DNA of 64,000 nt from an uncultured Alphaproteobacteria bacterium (lineage in GTDB: Bacteria; Pseudomonadota; Alphaproteobacteria; VGEJ01), in the NCBI GenBank assembly GCA_913041535.1, contig CAJWJK010000007.1:34611-98610 (forward strand). Direction: 5' to 3'. Position 1 is the stretch's first letter, and every line of letters begins with the position of its first letter. Under the pieces are notes generated by a model. It searched no databases and was not told the DNA's origin. It saw only the letters and a list, made by a program, of their open reading frames with translations. The position numbers and the translations under genes were made by a program. Of this stretch, positions 7,725 through 15,837 are shown one piece after another.

Positions 7725-9560
7725 ATGCGCATTCTAGGCCTATCCGCGTTCTACCATGACAGTGCAGCAGCACTGTTGGTGGACGGGGACATCATAGCTG
7801 CAGCGCAGGAAGAACGTTTTAGCAGACATAAACATGACTCACAGTTTCCGAGAAATGCAACGCAATACTGCCTTGATGAAGCAGGCATCACAATGGACCA
7901 AATCGATCATTTTGCCTTTTATGACAAGCCATTCTTAAAGTTTGAGAGGCTGTTGGAAACTTATACTGCAGTCGCCCCGCGAGGATTCCAGTCTTTTCGT
8001 CAAGCAATGCCTCTGTGGCTGCGAGAGAAACTATTTCAGAAAAGTCTTCTGACATCAGAACTTAAGGCGTTTGCCCCAAATGTCGATTTTGCCTCAAAAC
8101 TATTGTTTGCCGAACACCACCAAAGCCATGCAGCAAGTGCATTTTTTGCATCTCCATTTGCAGAAGCGGCCGTTCTTACGCTCGATGGCGTCGGTGAATG
8201 GGCAACGACATCCCTTGCTATTGGTTGCGGCAACAATTTAAAAATGATTCGTGAAATGCATTTTCCACACTCACTCGGTCTACTGTACTCAGCATTCACC
8301 TACTATACGGGATTTAGGGTGAATTCCGGGGAGTATAAAGTTATGGGGCTAGCTCCATATGGAACCCCAATATATCGGGACCGAATCCTAGATAACCTCA
8401 TAGATTTAAAAGCGGATGGTACATTTCGACTAGACATGTCCTATTTCGACTATTGTTCTGGCCTTCGCATGACCAGCAAACGCTTTCACGATCTATTTGG
8501 CGCGCCCCCCCGAAACCCAAACTCTCTTCTAGACCAACGACATATGGACCTTGCAGCTTCCATCCAGGAAGTGACTGAGGAAGTGATGCTGCGGCTAACT
8601 CGCTCTATTGTTAAAGAGACAGGCCATAACAAACTTTGTCTGGCAGGAGGAGTTGCGCTTAACTGCGTTGCCAATGGCAAGATTATGCGCGACGGACACG
8701 TCAAAGAACTATGGATTCAACCTGCTGCAGGAGATGCTGGAGGGGCTCTTGGAGCTGCCCTTTGCGCATACTATGGATTCAAAAGGCAACCCCGTACTAT
8801 CGATAGCAATAGCGACTCAATGCAGGGAAGCTATCTTGGCCCCTCCTTTAAGCAAAAAGATATTGAAAAACGTCTTTCTGATTCAGGCGCAAGATTTACA
8901 GTGGTTAACGATACAAACCTTATCGGTCAAACTGTATCTGCTTTATCGGAAGGTAAAGCAGTAGGCTGGTTTCAAGGGCGTATGGAATTCGGACCTCGTG
9001 CACTCGGCGCACGCTCCATCCTCGGTGATGCACGCTCACCCACTATGCAGAAACTCTTGAATCTAAAGATCAAGTATCGCGAGAGTTTTCGCCCATTTGC
9101 TCCATCTATTTTGCGCGAAGATGTTGGGGATTGGTTCGAATTAGATTCAGATAGCCCCTACATGCTTTTAGTTGCAAAAGTCAACGAAGAGCACCGCCGC
9201 CAGACAACTCCTGAAGAAGATGCCCTGTTTGGTATTGAAAAGATTAGCGTCCGAAGATCTAGCATTCCAGCCATCACCCACGTCGACTATTCGGCTCGAG
9301 TGCAGACCGTTCATCTCTCAACAAATCCGCTCTACTATAACCTAATTAAAAATTTCAAGAAGCAAACGGGCTGCCCGCTTATTGTCAATACAAGCTTTAA
9401 CGTGCGCAGTGAACCGATCGTCTGCACTCCCGAAGACGCATTTCGCTGTTTCATGGGAACTGAAATCGAATACCTATCCATCGGAAATTGTGTACTGAAC
9501 AAAGAGGAACAAGACCCTGCGTTGATATCAGATTACAAAGATAATTTCGAAGCTGATTAA
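7725..9560 (+). CDS. carbamoyltransferase, NodU/CmcH/SxtI family
   Basis: This cytoplasmic enzyme of 611 residues transfers a carbamoyl group from carbamoyl phosphate (via carbamoyl-AMP) to an acceptor hydroxyl. The N-terminal Kae1-like domain starts MRILGLSAFYHDSAAAL, with EHHQSHAASAF and the glycine-rich GGVALNCVANG. The C-terminal YrdC-like half carries FGPRALGARSIL and VNTSFNVRSEPIVC. The ATG at 7725 is chosen because homology begins exactly there; the frame is open further upstream only because it overlaps DUF5989. Acceptors in this family include Nod factors, cephalosporins and toxins, or unknown surface glycans. No antibiotic or saccharide biosynthesis genes flank it, so the acceptor is unknown. 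Confidence 0.92.
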   Translation: MRILGLSAFYHDSAAALLVDGDIIAAAQEERFSRHKHDSQFPRNATQYCLDEAGITMDQIDHFAFYDKPFLKFERLLETYTAVAPRGFQSFRQAMPLWLREKLFQKSLLTSELKAFAPNVDFASKLLFAEHHQSHAASAFFASPFAEAAVLTLDGVGEWATTSLAIGCGNNLKMIREMHFPHSLGLLYSAFTYYTGFRVNSGEYKVMGLAPYGTPIYRDRILDNLIDLKADGTFRLDMSYFDYCSGLRMTSKRFHDLFGAPPRNPNSLLDQRHMDLAASIQEVTEEVMLRLTRSIVKETGHNKLCLAGGVALNCVANGKIMRDGHVKELWIQPAAGDAGGALGAALCAYYGFKRQPRTIDSNSDSMQGSYLGPSFKQKDIEKRLSDSGARFTVVNDTNLIGQTVSALSEGKAVGWFQGRMEFGPRALGARSILGDARSPTMQKLLNLKIKYRESFRPFAPSILREDVGDWFELDSDSPYMLLVAKVNEEHRRQTTPEEDALFGIEKISVRRSSIPAITHVDYSARVQTVHLSTNPLYYNLIKNFKKQTGCPLIVNTSFNVRSEPIVCTPEDAFRCFMGTEIEYLSIGNCVLNKEEQDPALISDYKDNFEAD

Positions 9561-9768
9561 GTTTTTTGGATTACCCACCTTGAAAAAGGCAAGTCATATG
9601 TTAAGCCGACGCCGAAACAAATTTGATAATATGGAAATCCTCACAACTCACATGTCCCAAAGGTTACTGGGTGAAAAATTAAATCACATTATTTGTGCAG
9701 TTTAGGCCTAATTTATTTAAGTTATGCTAACATAGTAGTGTTTCCATGGGCATCTAGGAGGCTCGGAA

Positions 9769-10080
9769 TTGTCATTTTCAGATGAAGTACCGGAACACGA
9801 TACTGATACTATACGTTACGAGGAAGCACAGCGTTACGTGCAAAAACTCAAAGGTTTTTACACTCACCTCGCTGTTTTCATAACGGTAAACTTGCTTCTA
9901 CATTTGGCCAACATCGTTACAGCGGGTGGCTATTGGGCTTTTTGGCCGGCGCTCGGATGGGGAATTGGCGTGGCAATTCACGGAAATAGCGTGTTACGTT
10001 GGGTGGATTATTTTGGGCGCGAATGGGAAGAGCGAAAGATCCGCGAGTATCTGGGTGGCGAGAGACGAGAGGAAGACTAA
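9769..10080 (+). CDS. 2TM domain-containing membrane protein
   Basis: This small protein has 103 residues. A charged N-terminus (YEEAQRYVQKLKGFYTHLAVFI) runs into two hydrophobic helices joined by a short turn (NLLLHLANIVTAGG, then FWPALGWGIGVAIHG), and a basic/acidic tail. This is the 2TM domain pattern (PF13239), found alone or fused to histidine kinases and regulators. It starts at TTG with AGGAGG seven bases upstream. It follows the carbamoyltransferase by 208 bases, in which only an unlikely 35-codon ORF is seen; whether they are cotranscribed is unclear. Molecular role unknown. Confidence 0.75.
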   Translation: MSFSDEVPEHDTDTIRYEEAQRYVQKLKGFYTHLAVFITVNLLLHLANIVTAGGYWAFWPALGWGIGVAIHGNSVLRWVDYFGREWEERKIREYLGGERREED

Positions 10081-10149
10081 ACTAGACACAAAAAAACTTC
10101 CTTATATGCGCTCTATTGAAAATTTTCCTCCATCGATGTCACTGAACCC

Positions 10150-10992
10150 CTACAGCACTTGTGCCCCTTGCGCATAGTCAAAGTAAAGTTGCCTAGCTCG
10201 CCGATATATTGGGCCTGACTGCAGCTCACGCCCCTCTACCCTCGTAACCGGCAGTAGCTTACTAAAGTTGCCACTGTTAAAAACTTCATCCGCATGCAGA
10301 ACTTCGTCAAAAGAAAGCGCACGTTCCTGCACCTCAATCCCATCAGACCTCAGAAGAGTAATAAGGCGCTGTCTTGTTATTCCATTCAGAAAAGTTCCAT
10401 TTATGGCAGGAGTAACAGCTACCCCACCCTTGGCAATCCAGAGATTAGCATTGGCAAATTCGGCAACATTTCCATTGCAATCAAGTACAATAGCGTTATC
10501 AAAGCCGCGGTCACGTGCTTCCATAATCGCAAGGTATGAATTAGGGTAGAGGCAAGTTGCTTTAGCGTTAGTCGGTGCCATATCGCGAGCTGGTCTTCGG
10601 CGTGTTGATAAGCAAACGGTAAAACCATTCTGCGGAAGAGGCGCATCATAAACGGCGAGAGCAAATTGCGTGCTCTCGGGATCAGGCAAAACGGAGCCCT
10701 GAGCCGCATAAAACATAGGGCGTAGATATAATTCAGCCTCTGGCGGAAAGCGAGAAATAGCTTCCCGACAGATATCGAACACCTGTGAGCTTGAAAGAGG
10801 CGGCTTAAGCCTAATAGCCGCCGCAGATGACACGGCCCGAGCACAATGCAGATCAAGATCAGGCGCAAGGCGACTGATCGAACGTCCACCATCAAAAACT
10901 GCTGACGCTTTCCAAAAAGCATGATCCATTGGACCAGTCAGTTTTACATCTCCAGACTGCCATTCTCCGTCAGCGTATACTATTGAACCCAT
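10150..10992 (-). CDS. class IV aminotransferase (branched-chain/D-amino-acid type)
   Basis: This PLP enzyme of 280 residues has the fold type IV order: an FDGGRSI start of the small domain, the PLP lysine at about K144 in TNAKAT, VAEFANANLW with the conserved glutamate near 178, and the phosphate-binding LNGITRQRLI near 202-211. Relatives are IlvE, D-alanine aminotransferase and 4-amino-4-deoxychorismate lyase. The sequence does not decide between them, though length and motifs favour an IlvE-like transaminase. It is a separate gene 74 bases downstream of the 796-residue oxidoreductase fusion, on the same strand, so the two may be cotranscribed. Confidence 0.85.
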   Translation of the reverse strand: MGSIVYADGEWQSGDVKLTGPMDHAFWKASAVFDGGRSISRLAPDLDLHCARAVSSAAAIRLKPPLSSSQVFDICREAISRFPPEAELYLRPMFYAAQGSVLPDPESTQFALAVYDAPLPQNGFTVCLSTRRRPARDMAPTNAKATCLYPNSYLAIMEARDRGFDNAIVLDCNGNVAEFANANLWIAKGGVAVTPAINGTFLNGITRQRLITLLRSDGIEVQERALSFDEVLHADEVFNSGNFSKLLPVTRVEGRELQSGPIYRRARQLYFDYAQGAQVL

Positions 10993-11066
10993 TTAAATGC
11001 CCCTAGCTAACTTCTCTTTGGGCTCATCATTACCCAATAGTCTAGACCGAACGCTAAGGAATGTTT

Positions 11067-13457
11067 TTACCCTTGCCTAAGCGTAAGAGAGAAAAAGTCC
11101 TCTGGGTTTACCCGAAGAGCTGCGCCTGTCGGGCAGGCACGAACGCATGCAGGACCGCCAGCTATATCTTTGCACATATCGCATTTAACAGCGCTCTTTT
11201 TTTGCAAATTATCAGCTACACCAAGATTTTCATGCTCCCCTGGCCCCGGCCCCTGCCCAAACAACATCCATTGCCACAAAGGCGGCTTATTCGGAGGCTT
11301 ACTTGCCATATGTATGACACCGTATGGGCAATTACGCTCACAGTTTCCACAGCCAATACACGATTCATCTATAAAAACCTCGCCATTAGAGGCTCGATGA
11401 ATCGAGTTTGAAGGACATTCCGACATGCAATGTGGATGCTCACAGTGCCTACAAGACGTCGGCACATGAACATTCGCGAATGTAGGACCAGCCTCCCGAT
11501 CGAGGCGAGATGTTCCACCATGCGTTTCAGCGCACGCAACCTCACAATTGTCACAGCGCACACACAAGGACTCGTCGATCAACAGTATATCAGTAGCCTC
11601 ACCAGCACCCTGGCTGACTAGAAATTCTATTATACCGCCTACCTCAGGCGCATTTTCCATGGCAACATTCTGTGCCAGCCGATCCTGAAAGCGTGCCTCA
11701 ACACTTGACCTGAGTTCGGGATTACGATCCAAAAGAGACTTAAACTCGTTACCATCCATGCATAGCACTTCGGTTGCTACCGCGGCCCGAACCGTTGCCG
11801 AGCGCTTAGAATCCGTGAGTAACGCCATCTCCCCCACATAGTGCCCAGCAGGCACATAAGACAACACTATCTCGCGACCACCGATAGTTCGGGAGACGGT
11901 CACAGACCCTCTCCTGATCAAATATACTACCTCCCCCTCATCACCTTCACGGAACAAGACGTCGCCAGCAGAAAAACTCTCTAGAGTTGTGGACTCAACA
12001 ATTTCCCGAAGATCTTCCTGATCAAGGTGCGGCGCTATGTACGTCTGTATCTGGCGGCGCATTGCCTCCTGGTCTATCTCCCGTTTGACCGATTCAATAG
12101 AGCACATCAATTTGATCATCGACCGACGTGGAGTTTCCACTACAACGCAGTCATCGATGGCTCTTGCTGTTGCCGTGCGGCGTCTCCCAGAGATTAAACC
12201 CATCTCACCGAAGAATCGCCCTTGCCCTAAAGATACCACTTCCCCAGAATCATCGGGATTAACTTCAATTCCCACTGCACCCGATAAGACCGAATAGAAA
12301 CTATTCGTAAAATCATTTCGCTCAAAAATGAGATCGCCTGGTTTTAAAGTATGAATCTCACTATCAATCAGGAACTCCCTAAGTTGTAGGGTTGTGAGAC
12401 CAGATAAAAGTGGAATATTAGTCCTTAACATTTCAAGAGCCGTGCCTACCCCAACTCCTAAATTTTCAAATTTAGCCTCTAATAACGGCTCATCAGCGGG
12501 CTTCACATCATTCCCAATAATAAATTCTACTACCTCATAGCCCTGGTTCATGGCCTGCTTTATCAGCGGGTAACCACCGAGCGCACCCACAATGAATATG
12601 CCGGGTACGTTGGATTCATACTTTGCACTAACTTCTGGTAGGGCGCTTGGCGCTGTCCCCGAAAATTCGATACCACAGGATTCAACGAATTTGCGCGGCG
12701 CAATCGCACCAAGTCTTGCAATAACTCGATCACATTCAATATTGGCTTCACCATCTGCAGTCGTTAGCACTAAAACCTTACCCCCATCATCTTCTCTCAC
12801 TTCTTTTGGGTTAGCATTGTAATAGCAGTGGATCTCACCATTCTCGATAGCCGCCGTAATCAGGTTTAGATTGCCTTGTTTTGCCCGAGCAAACTCATCA
12901 CGACGATTCACAATTATGACGTTATTGTGAGCAGCCAGCGCCATAGCATTTTCAATGGCAGCATCACCGGCACCGACAACGACAATTGTCTCATCATTAT
13001 ATTCGTCTGGGTCATCTAACTGATACTGAATCCACTCCCTATCAGCACCTGGAACATCCATTTTACGGAGATTGCCTTGAAGACCTATAGCTAACACAAC
13101 ATTTTCAGAAGTAAGTGTTTCCCCACCCTGTAGCGCCAGAGTAAAGTTACCTTTCTCTCCTGTTATGCCTATAACCTCGCTGCGATATTGCACTTTCAGG
13201 CTCAGTTCCTGTGCTCGAGTATCCCAGCCTCCTAACACATCTTCCCTACGTCCAGCACCAAATTCAAAGCTAGAACGCAATGGCAACACGTCCGGTGTTG
13301 ACATGACGTGCTTGCCCTTTTGGTACTTAAAAATGGTGTCTGACAAATGATCAGACTTTTCCACGAGCACATAATCCAGCTCACGTTCTGACGCTTGACC
13401 AGCGGCACTTAAACCAGCCGGCCCCGAACCAACAATGACAATACGATGATCAGCCAT
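11067..13457 (-). CDS. FAD/NADPH oxidoreductase - two cNMP-binding domains - 4Fe-4S ferredoxin fusion
   Basis: This protein of 796 residues has three modules. Residues 1-315 form a thioredoxin-reductase-like flavoprotein: FAD motif GSGPAG at 10-15, NAD(P) motif GAGDAA at 162-167, and NRRDEF at 184-189 suggesting NADPH. It lacks a redox-active CxxC. Residues about 350-450 and 485-575 are two cyclic-nucleotide-binding domains, each with an intact phosphate cassette (FGEMGL..RRTAT at 416-430, VGEMAL..KRSAT at 541-555). Residues 625-796 hold 16 cysteines in four clusters (632/635/638/642, 669/672/677/681, 700/703/706/710, 759/762/771/775), like HycB/DmsB electron-transfer subunits. It reads as an NADPH-ferredoxin electron pathway gated by a cyclic nucleotide; that function is inferred. 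GAGAGG precedes the ATG. Confidence 0.9.
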   Translation of the reverse strand: MADHRIVIVGSGPAGLSAAGQASERELDYVLVEKSDHLSDTIFKYQKGKHVMSTPDVLPLRSSFEFGAGRREDVLGGWDTRAQELSLKVQYRSEVIGITGEKGNFTLALQGGETLTSENVVLAIGLQGNLRKMDVPGADREWIQYQLDDPDEYNDETIVVVGAGDAAIENAMALAAHNNVIIVNRRDEFARAKQGNLNLITAAIENGEIHCYYNANPKEVREDDGGKVLVLTTADGEANIECDRVIARLGAIAPRKFVESCGIEFSGTAPSALPEVSAKYESNVPGIFIVGALGGYPLIKQAMNQGYEVVEFIIGNDVKPADEPLLEAKFENLGVGVGTALEMLRTNIPLLSGLTTLQLREFLIDSEIHTLKPGDLIFERNDFTNSFYSVLSGAVGIEVNPDDSGEVVSLGQGRFFGEMGLISGRRRTATARAIDDCVVVETPRRSMIKLMCSIESVKREIDQEAMRRQIQTYIAPHLDQEDLREIVESTTLESFSAGDVLFREGDEGEVVYLIRRGSVTVSRTIGGREIVLSYVPAGHYVGEMALLTDSKRSATVRAAVATEVLCMDGNEFKSLLDRNPELRSSVEARFQDRLAQNVAMENAPEVGGIIEFLVSQGAGEATDILLIDESLCVRCDNCEVACAETHGGTSRLDREAGPTFANVHVPTSCRHCEHPHCMSECPSNSIHRASNGEVFIDESCIGCGNCERNCPYGVIHMASKPPNKPPLWQWMLFGQGPGPGEHENLGVADNLQKKSAVKCDMCKDIAGGPACVRACPTGAALRVNPEDFFSLTLRQG

Positions 13458-13483
13458 TACGCCTCTCGTCAGTGGAATCTATG

Positions 13484-13512
13484 AAGCTAAGTTTTGTTGA
13501 GGCGCCTGTCAA
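13484..13512 (-). promoter_or_regulatory. candidate promoter for the oxidoreductase fusion gene
   Basis: On the minus strand TTGACA (13507-13512) is followed after 17 bases by TAGCTT (13484-13489), about 25 bases before the ATG at 13457. The -10 is poor. The remaining 13513-13724 shows no gene. Confidence 0.35.
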
Positions 13513-13724
13513 TAAAACGCTGGCTAAGCCAGAGCATTGAAATAATGTTAATCAACCCACCATATGTTACGAATTTCGATTCCTTCCTGACATTAACACT
13601 ACCCATTCCTGGCCTAAACAGAAGGTCTCCACTTACATATCAACAGTCTGGCAAAATACAATAACACCCGACACTACATATAGTTTTTAACACGACACAT
13701 GAATCCCATACATACAGGAACTAT

Positions 13725-14945
13725 CTAGAGAATTGGATCCGATGACGACAATCCAAGAATCACCCTCCCGTGATTGGAAGCGTTAATATCCCAATTCTGG
13801 GTGATATGGCCACGAATACAATTCATATCCCTCATCGCTTGGGAGATTGGGTTACGATCATAAACCCCAGCGCCACCAGAAACTTGAAATAAAAGATCTA
13901 AAGCTTTTGCAGAAAGCTTACCAGCCATCGTCGCTTTGGCTCTCAGCCCCGTCTTTAACGTCATTGGTATACTGCTTGCTTCTTTCTTTTCCCTTGCAAT
14001 CTCCATTCCCAGATCGCAGCAGTTATGAAGAAGCAAGCGAGCAGTTTCAATCGCAGTGAGCGCCTCGGCAACCTTAACCTGCACAGTGGCATAATCTGAC
14101 ACATTGCGACCAGACATACGTGCAACTCGGTTCCGAGCATTGGCAATGTATGCATCGTAAGTTCCTTGGGCCAGCCCAAGCGCAACTGCACTTTGGTTGA
14201 TAGAAAACATGGCAGCGGCCGGAACTCTGTATAGTAAGTCCTTGTTAACTATGCATCCCGGGGCATCCCCCCCACCTTTCATATCGATCATGCGAAGCGC
14301 ACGGTGCTGAGGAACAAAACAGTTCACTATTGACACGTCAGCGCTCCCGGTTCCACGCAGCCCTGCAGTGTGCCATGTATCAATAATCTGAATGTCGGTT
14401 GCCGGTACAACATGCATCTGAGCAATAGAGGAGCCATCATCGTCGTTAACTAAGGCAGTCCCAATAAACCAATCTGCGGCATATACCCCACTGGCAAACG
14501 GCCACTGCCCATTGAGCTGCCAGCCCCCATCAACTTTTTGCGCACTTCCACCCGACGGAATCAAGCTGCCAGCCACAATAGCATCAGGACTCTGGCTCCA
14601 AACGTCATCCTGACCCTCGCCCGGCCAATAACCCAGTAGACAGTTATGAGAGCAATACTGCGTGAGGCACCAACCAGCTGCAGAACAGCCCGCGGAAATG
14701 GTCTCCACAATTTCAACCATACCCGAGAAATGTGCGGCCGCTCCGCCATGCCTCTGCGGCTGAAGTATCCGATGTAACCCGGCATCTCGCATCGCCTTCA
14801 CTACATCATTGGACAACCGTCGTTGCCGCTCCGCCTCATCCGTGTAACTACGCACCGTATCGACGAGCTGGACTGCCCTTTCCATAAGTTTCGTCCGTGA
14901 CAGAGAAACTCTATCTTGATCCTCATTTCCCATCGTTATGCCCAT
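13725..14945 (-). CDS. acyl-CoA-dehydrogenase-fold flavin-dependent monooxygenase (HsaA/HpaH-like)
   Basis: This protein of 406 residues has the acyl-CoA dehydrogenase fold. The N-terminal helical domain contains DAGLHRILQPQRHGG, the middle beta domain LNGQWPFASGVYAADWF, and the C-terminal helical domain FQVSGGAGVY followed by HITQNWD. These are the features of group D two-component monooxygenases (HsaA, HpaB-like, dibenzothiophene DszC, indole-acetate IacA) rather than true dehydrogenases, which carry a catalytic glutamate. Such enzymes use reduced flavin supplied by a separate reductase; none is adjacent. AGGAGGG lies 11 bases before the ATG at 14945. It is transcribed in the same direction as the fusion gene, 267 bases upstream. 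Substrate unknown, probably an aromatic or polycyclic compound. Confidence 0.8.
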   Translation of the reverse strand: MGITMGNEDQDRVSLSRTKLMERAVQLVDTVRSYTDEAERQRRLSNDVVKAMRDAGLHRILQPQRHGGAAAHFSGMVEIVETISAGCSAAGWCLTQYCSHNCLLGYWPGEGQDDVWSQSPDAIVAGSLIPSGGSAQKVDGGWQLNGQWPFASGVYAADWFIGTALVNDDDGSSIAQMHVVPATDIQIIDTWHTAGLRGTGSADVSIVNCFVPQHRALRMIDMKGGGDAPGCIVNKDLLYRVPAAAMFSINQSAVALGLAQGTYDAYIANARNRVARMSGRNVSDYATVQVKVAEALTAIETARLLLHNCCDLGMEIAREKKEASSIPMTLKTGLRAKATMAGKLSAKALDLLFQVSGGAGVYDRNPISQAMRDMNCIRGHITQNWDINASNHGRVILGLSSSDPIL

Positions 14946-15172
14946 TAAGAATCAGTCCCTCCTTTTGCCAAGCAAGAAGTGGATAGCGAATTTGAGCTCT
15001 GGATTACATGCATTTGTGGTCCCCTCCGCGCAACAAAACTAATGCTCTATCTTTATCGTCAGTGTCTTGGGCTAGAAAACAAGCAAGAGCATTACACAAA
15101 CACCAACGCTATATTGTGTCGCAAACCACAAGCATACGCTTCCGCTGGCTTAAAATATCCCCACAAGTTAAC

Positions 15173-15248
<76 letters not shown>

Positions 15249-15351
15249 GTGTCCATTTTTATACAACGGTATGAATACGATGATCAGGAATCAAGCCCCA
15301 GCTGGAACAGGATTACCTGCAATTACCCCCAAAATTTGTAAATGTCTCTAA

Positions 15352-15693
15352 CTACGAATCTTGACCCTCATCCATGGACCCCTTGTCAATCACATTTTTC
15401 ACATCGTCATCGTCCTGCAAGTCCGAAGTGTCCTCAATAAAATCGTCAGCATCGTCGGCATCGACGTCTTCGTCCAATTCATCCCCAATTTCAGCCGTTT
15501 GAGACGCCATAGATGTTTTCTCTTCCTCCTTTGGTGTATCAGGTGCTGGCCGAGGCTCTGATCTGCGTCTTGCCGCAGGGGAGCGTTGAACAGTTTCACA
15601 TCGTGGACACACTGCTGGCTTATTCCCAAGGTCGTAAAATCGACGATCACAATTTTGACAAGTATGTTTCTGTCCTAATTCCGCTTTTACCAC
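15352..15693 (-). CDS. FYDLN-type acidic zinc-ribbon protein (TIGR02300)
   Basis: This protein of 113 residues has an N-terminal zinc ribbon (CQNC and CPRC flanking the FYDLG motif) followed by a low-complexity tail very rich in aspartate and glutamate. This is the FYDLN_acid/TIGR02300 family, restricted to alphaproteobacteria and commonly placed head-to-head with aroA, as here. Its function is unknown. The acidic tail and ribbon suggest nucleic-acid or protein contacts, but that is inference. The 144 bases to aroA hold divergent start signals. Confidence 0.88.
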   Translation of the reverse strand: MVKAELGQKHTCQNCDRRFYDLGNKPAVCPRCETVQRSPAARRRSEPRPAPDTPKEEEKTSMASQTAEIGDELDEDVDADDADDFIEDTSDLQDDDDVKNVIDKGSMDEGQDS

Positions 15694-15837
15694 ATGTCCC
15701 TCACTAAGATCACATTAACATGGTTTTCAATAACAACGGATTTCAAATGACACGTGTGTGGTATGGTGTCAAAAACTTTTACACCATTTTTTATTATATC
15801 CCAATTGTAGGATGTTACAGTTACACTGCTAAATACC

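Noticed and set aside
9599..9706. 35-codon ORF (ATG 9599) after the carbamoyltransferase
   Set aside because: No ribosome binding site, no recognised family, and AT-rich intergenic sequence in which such frames occur by chance.
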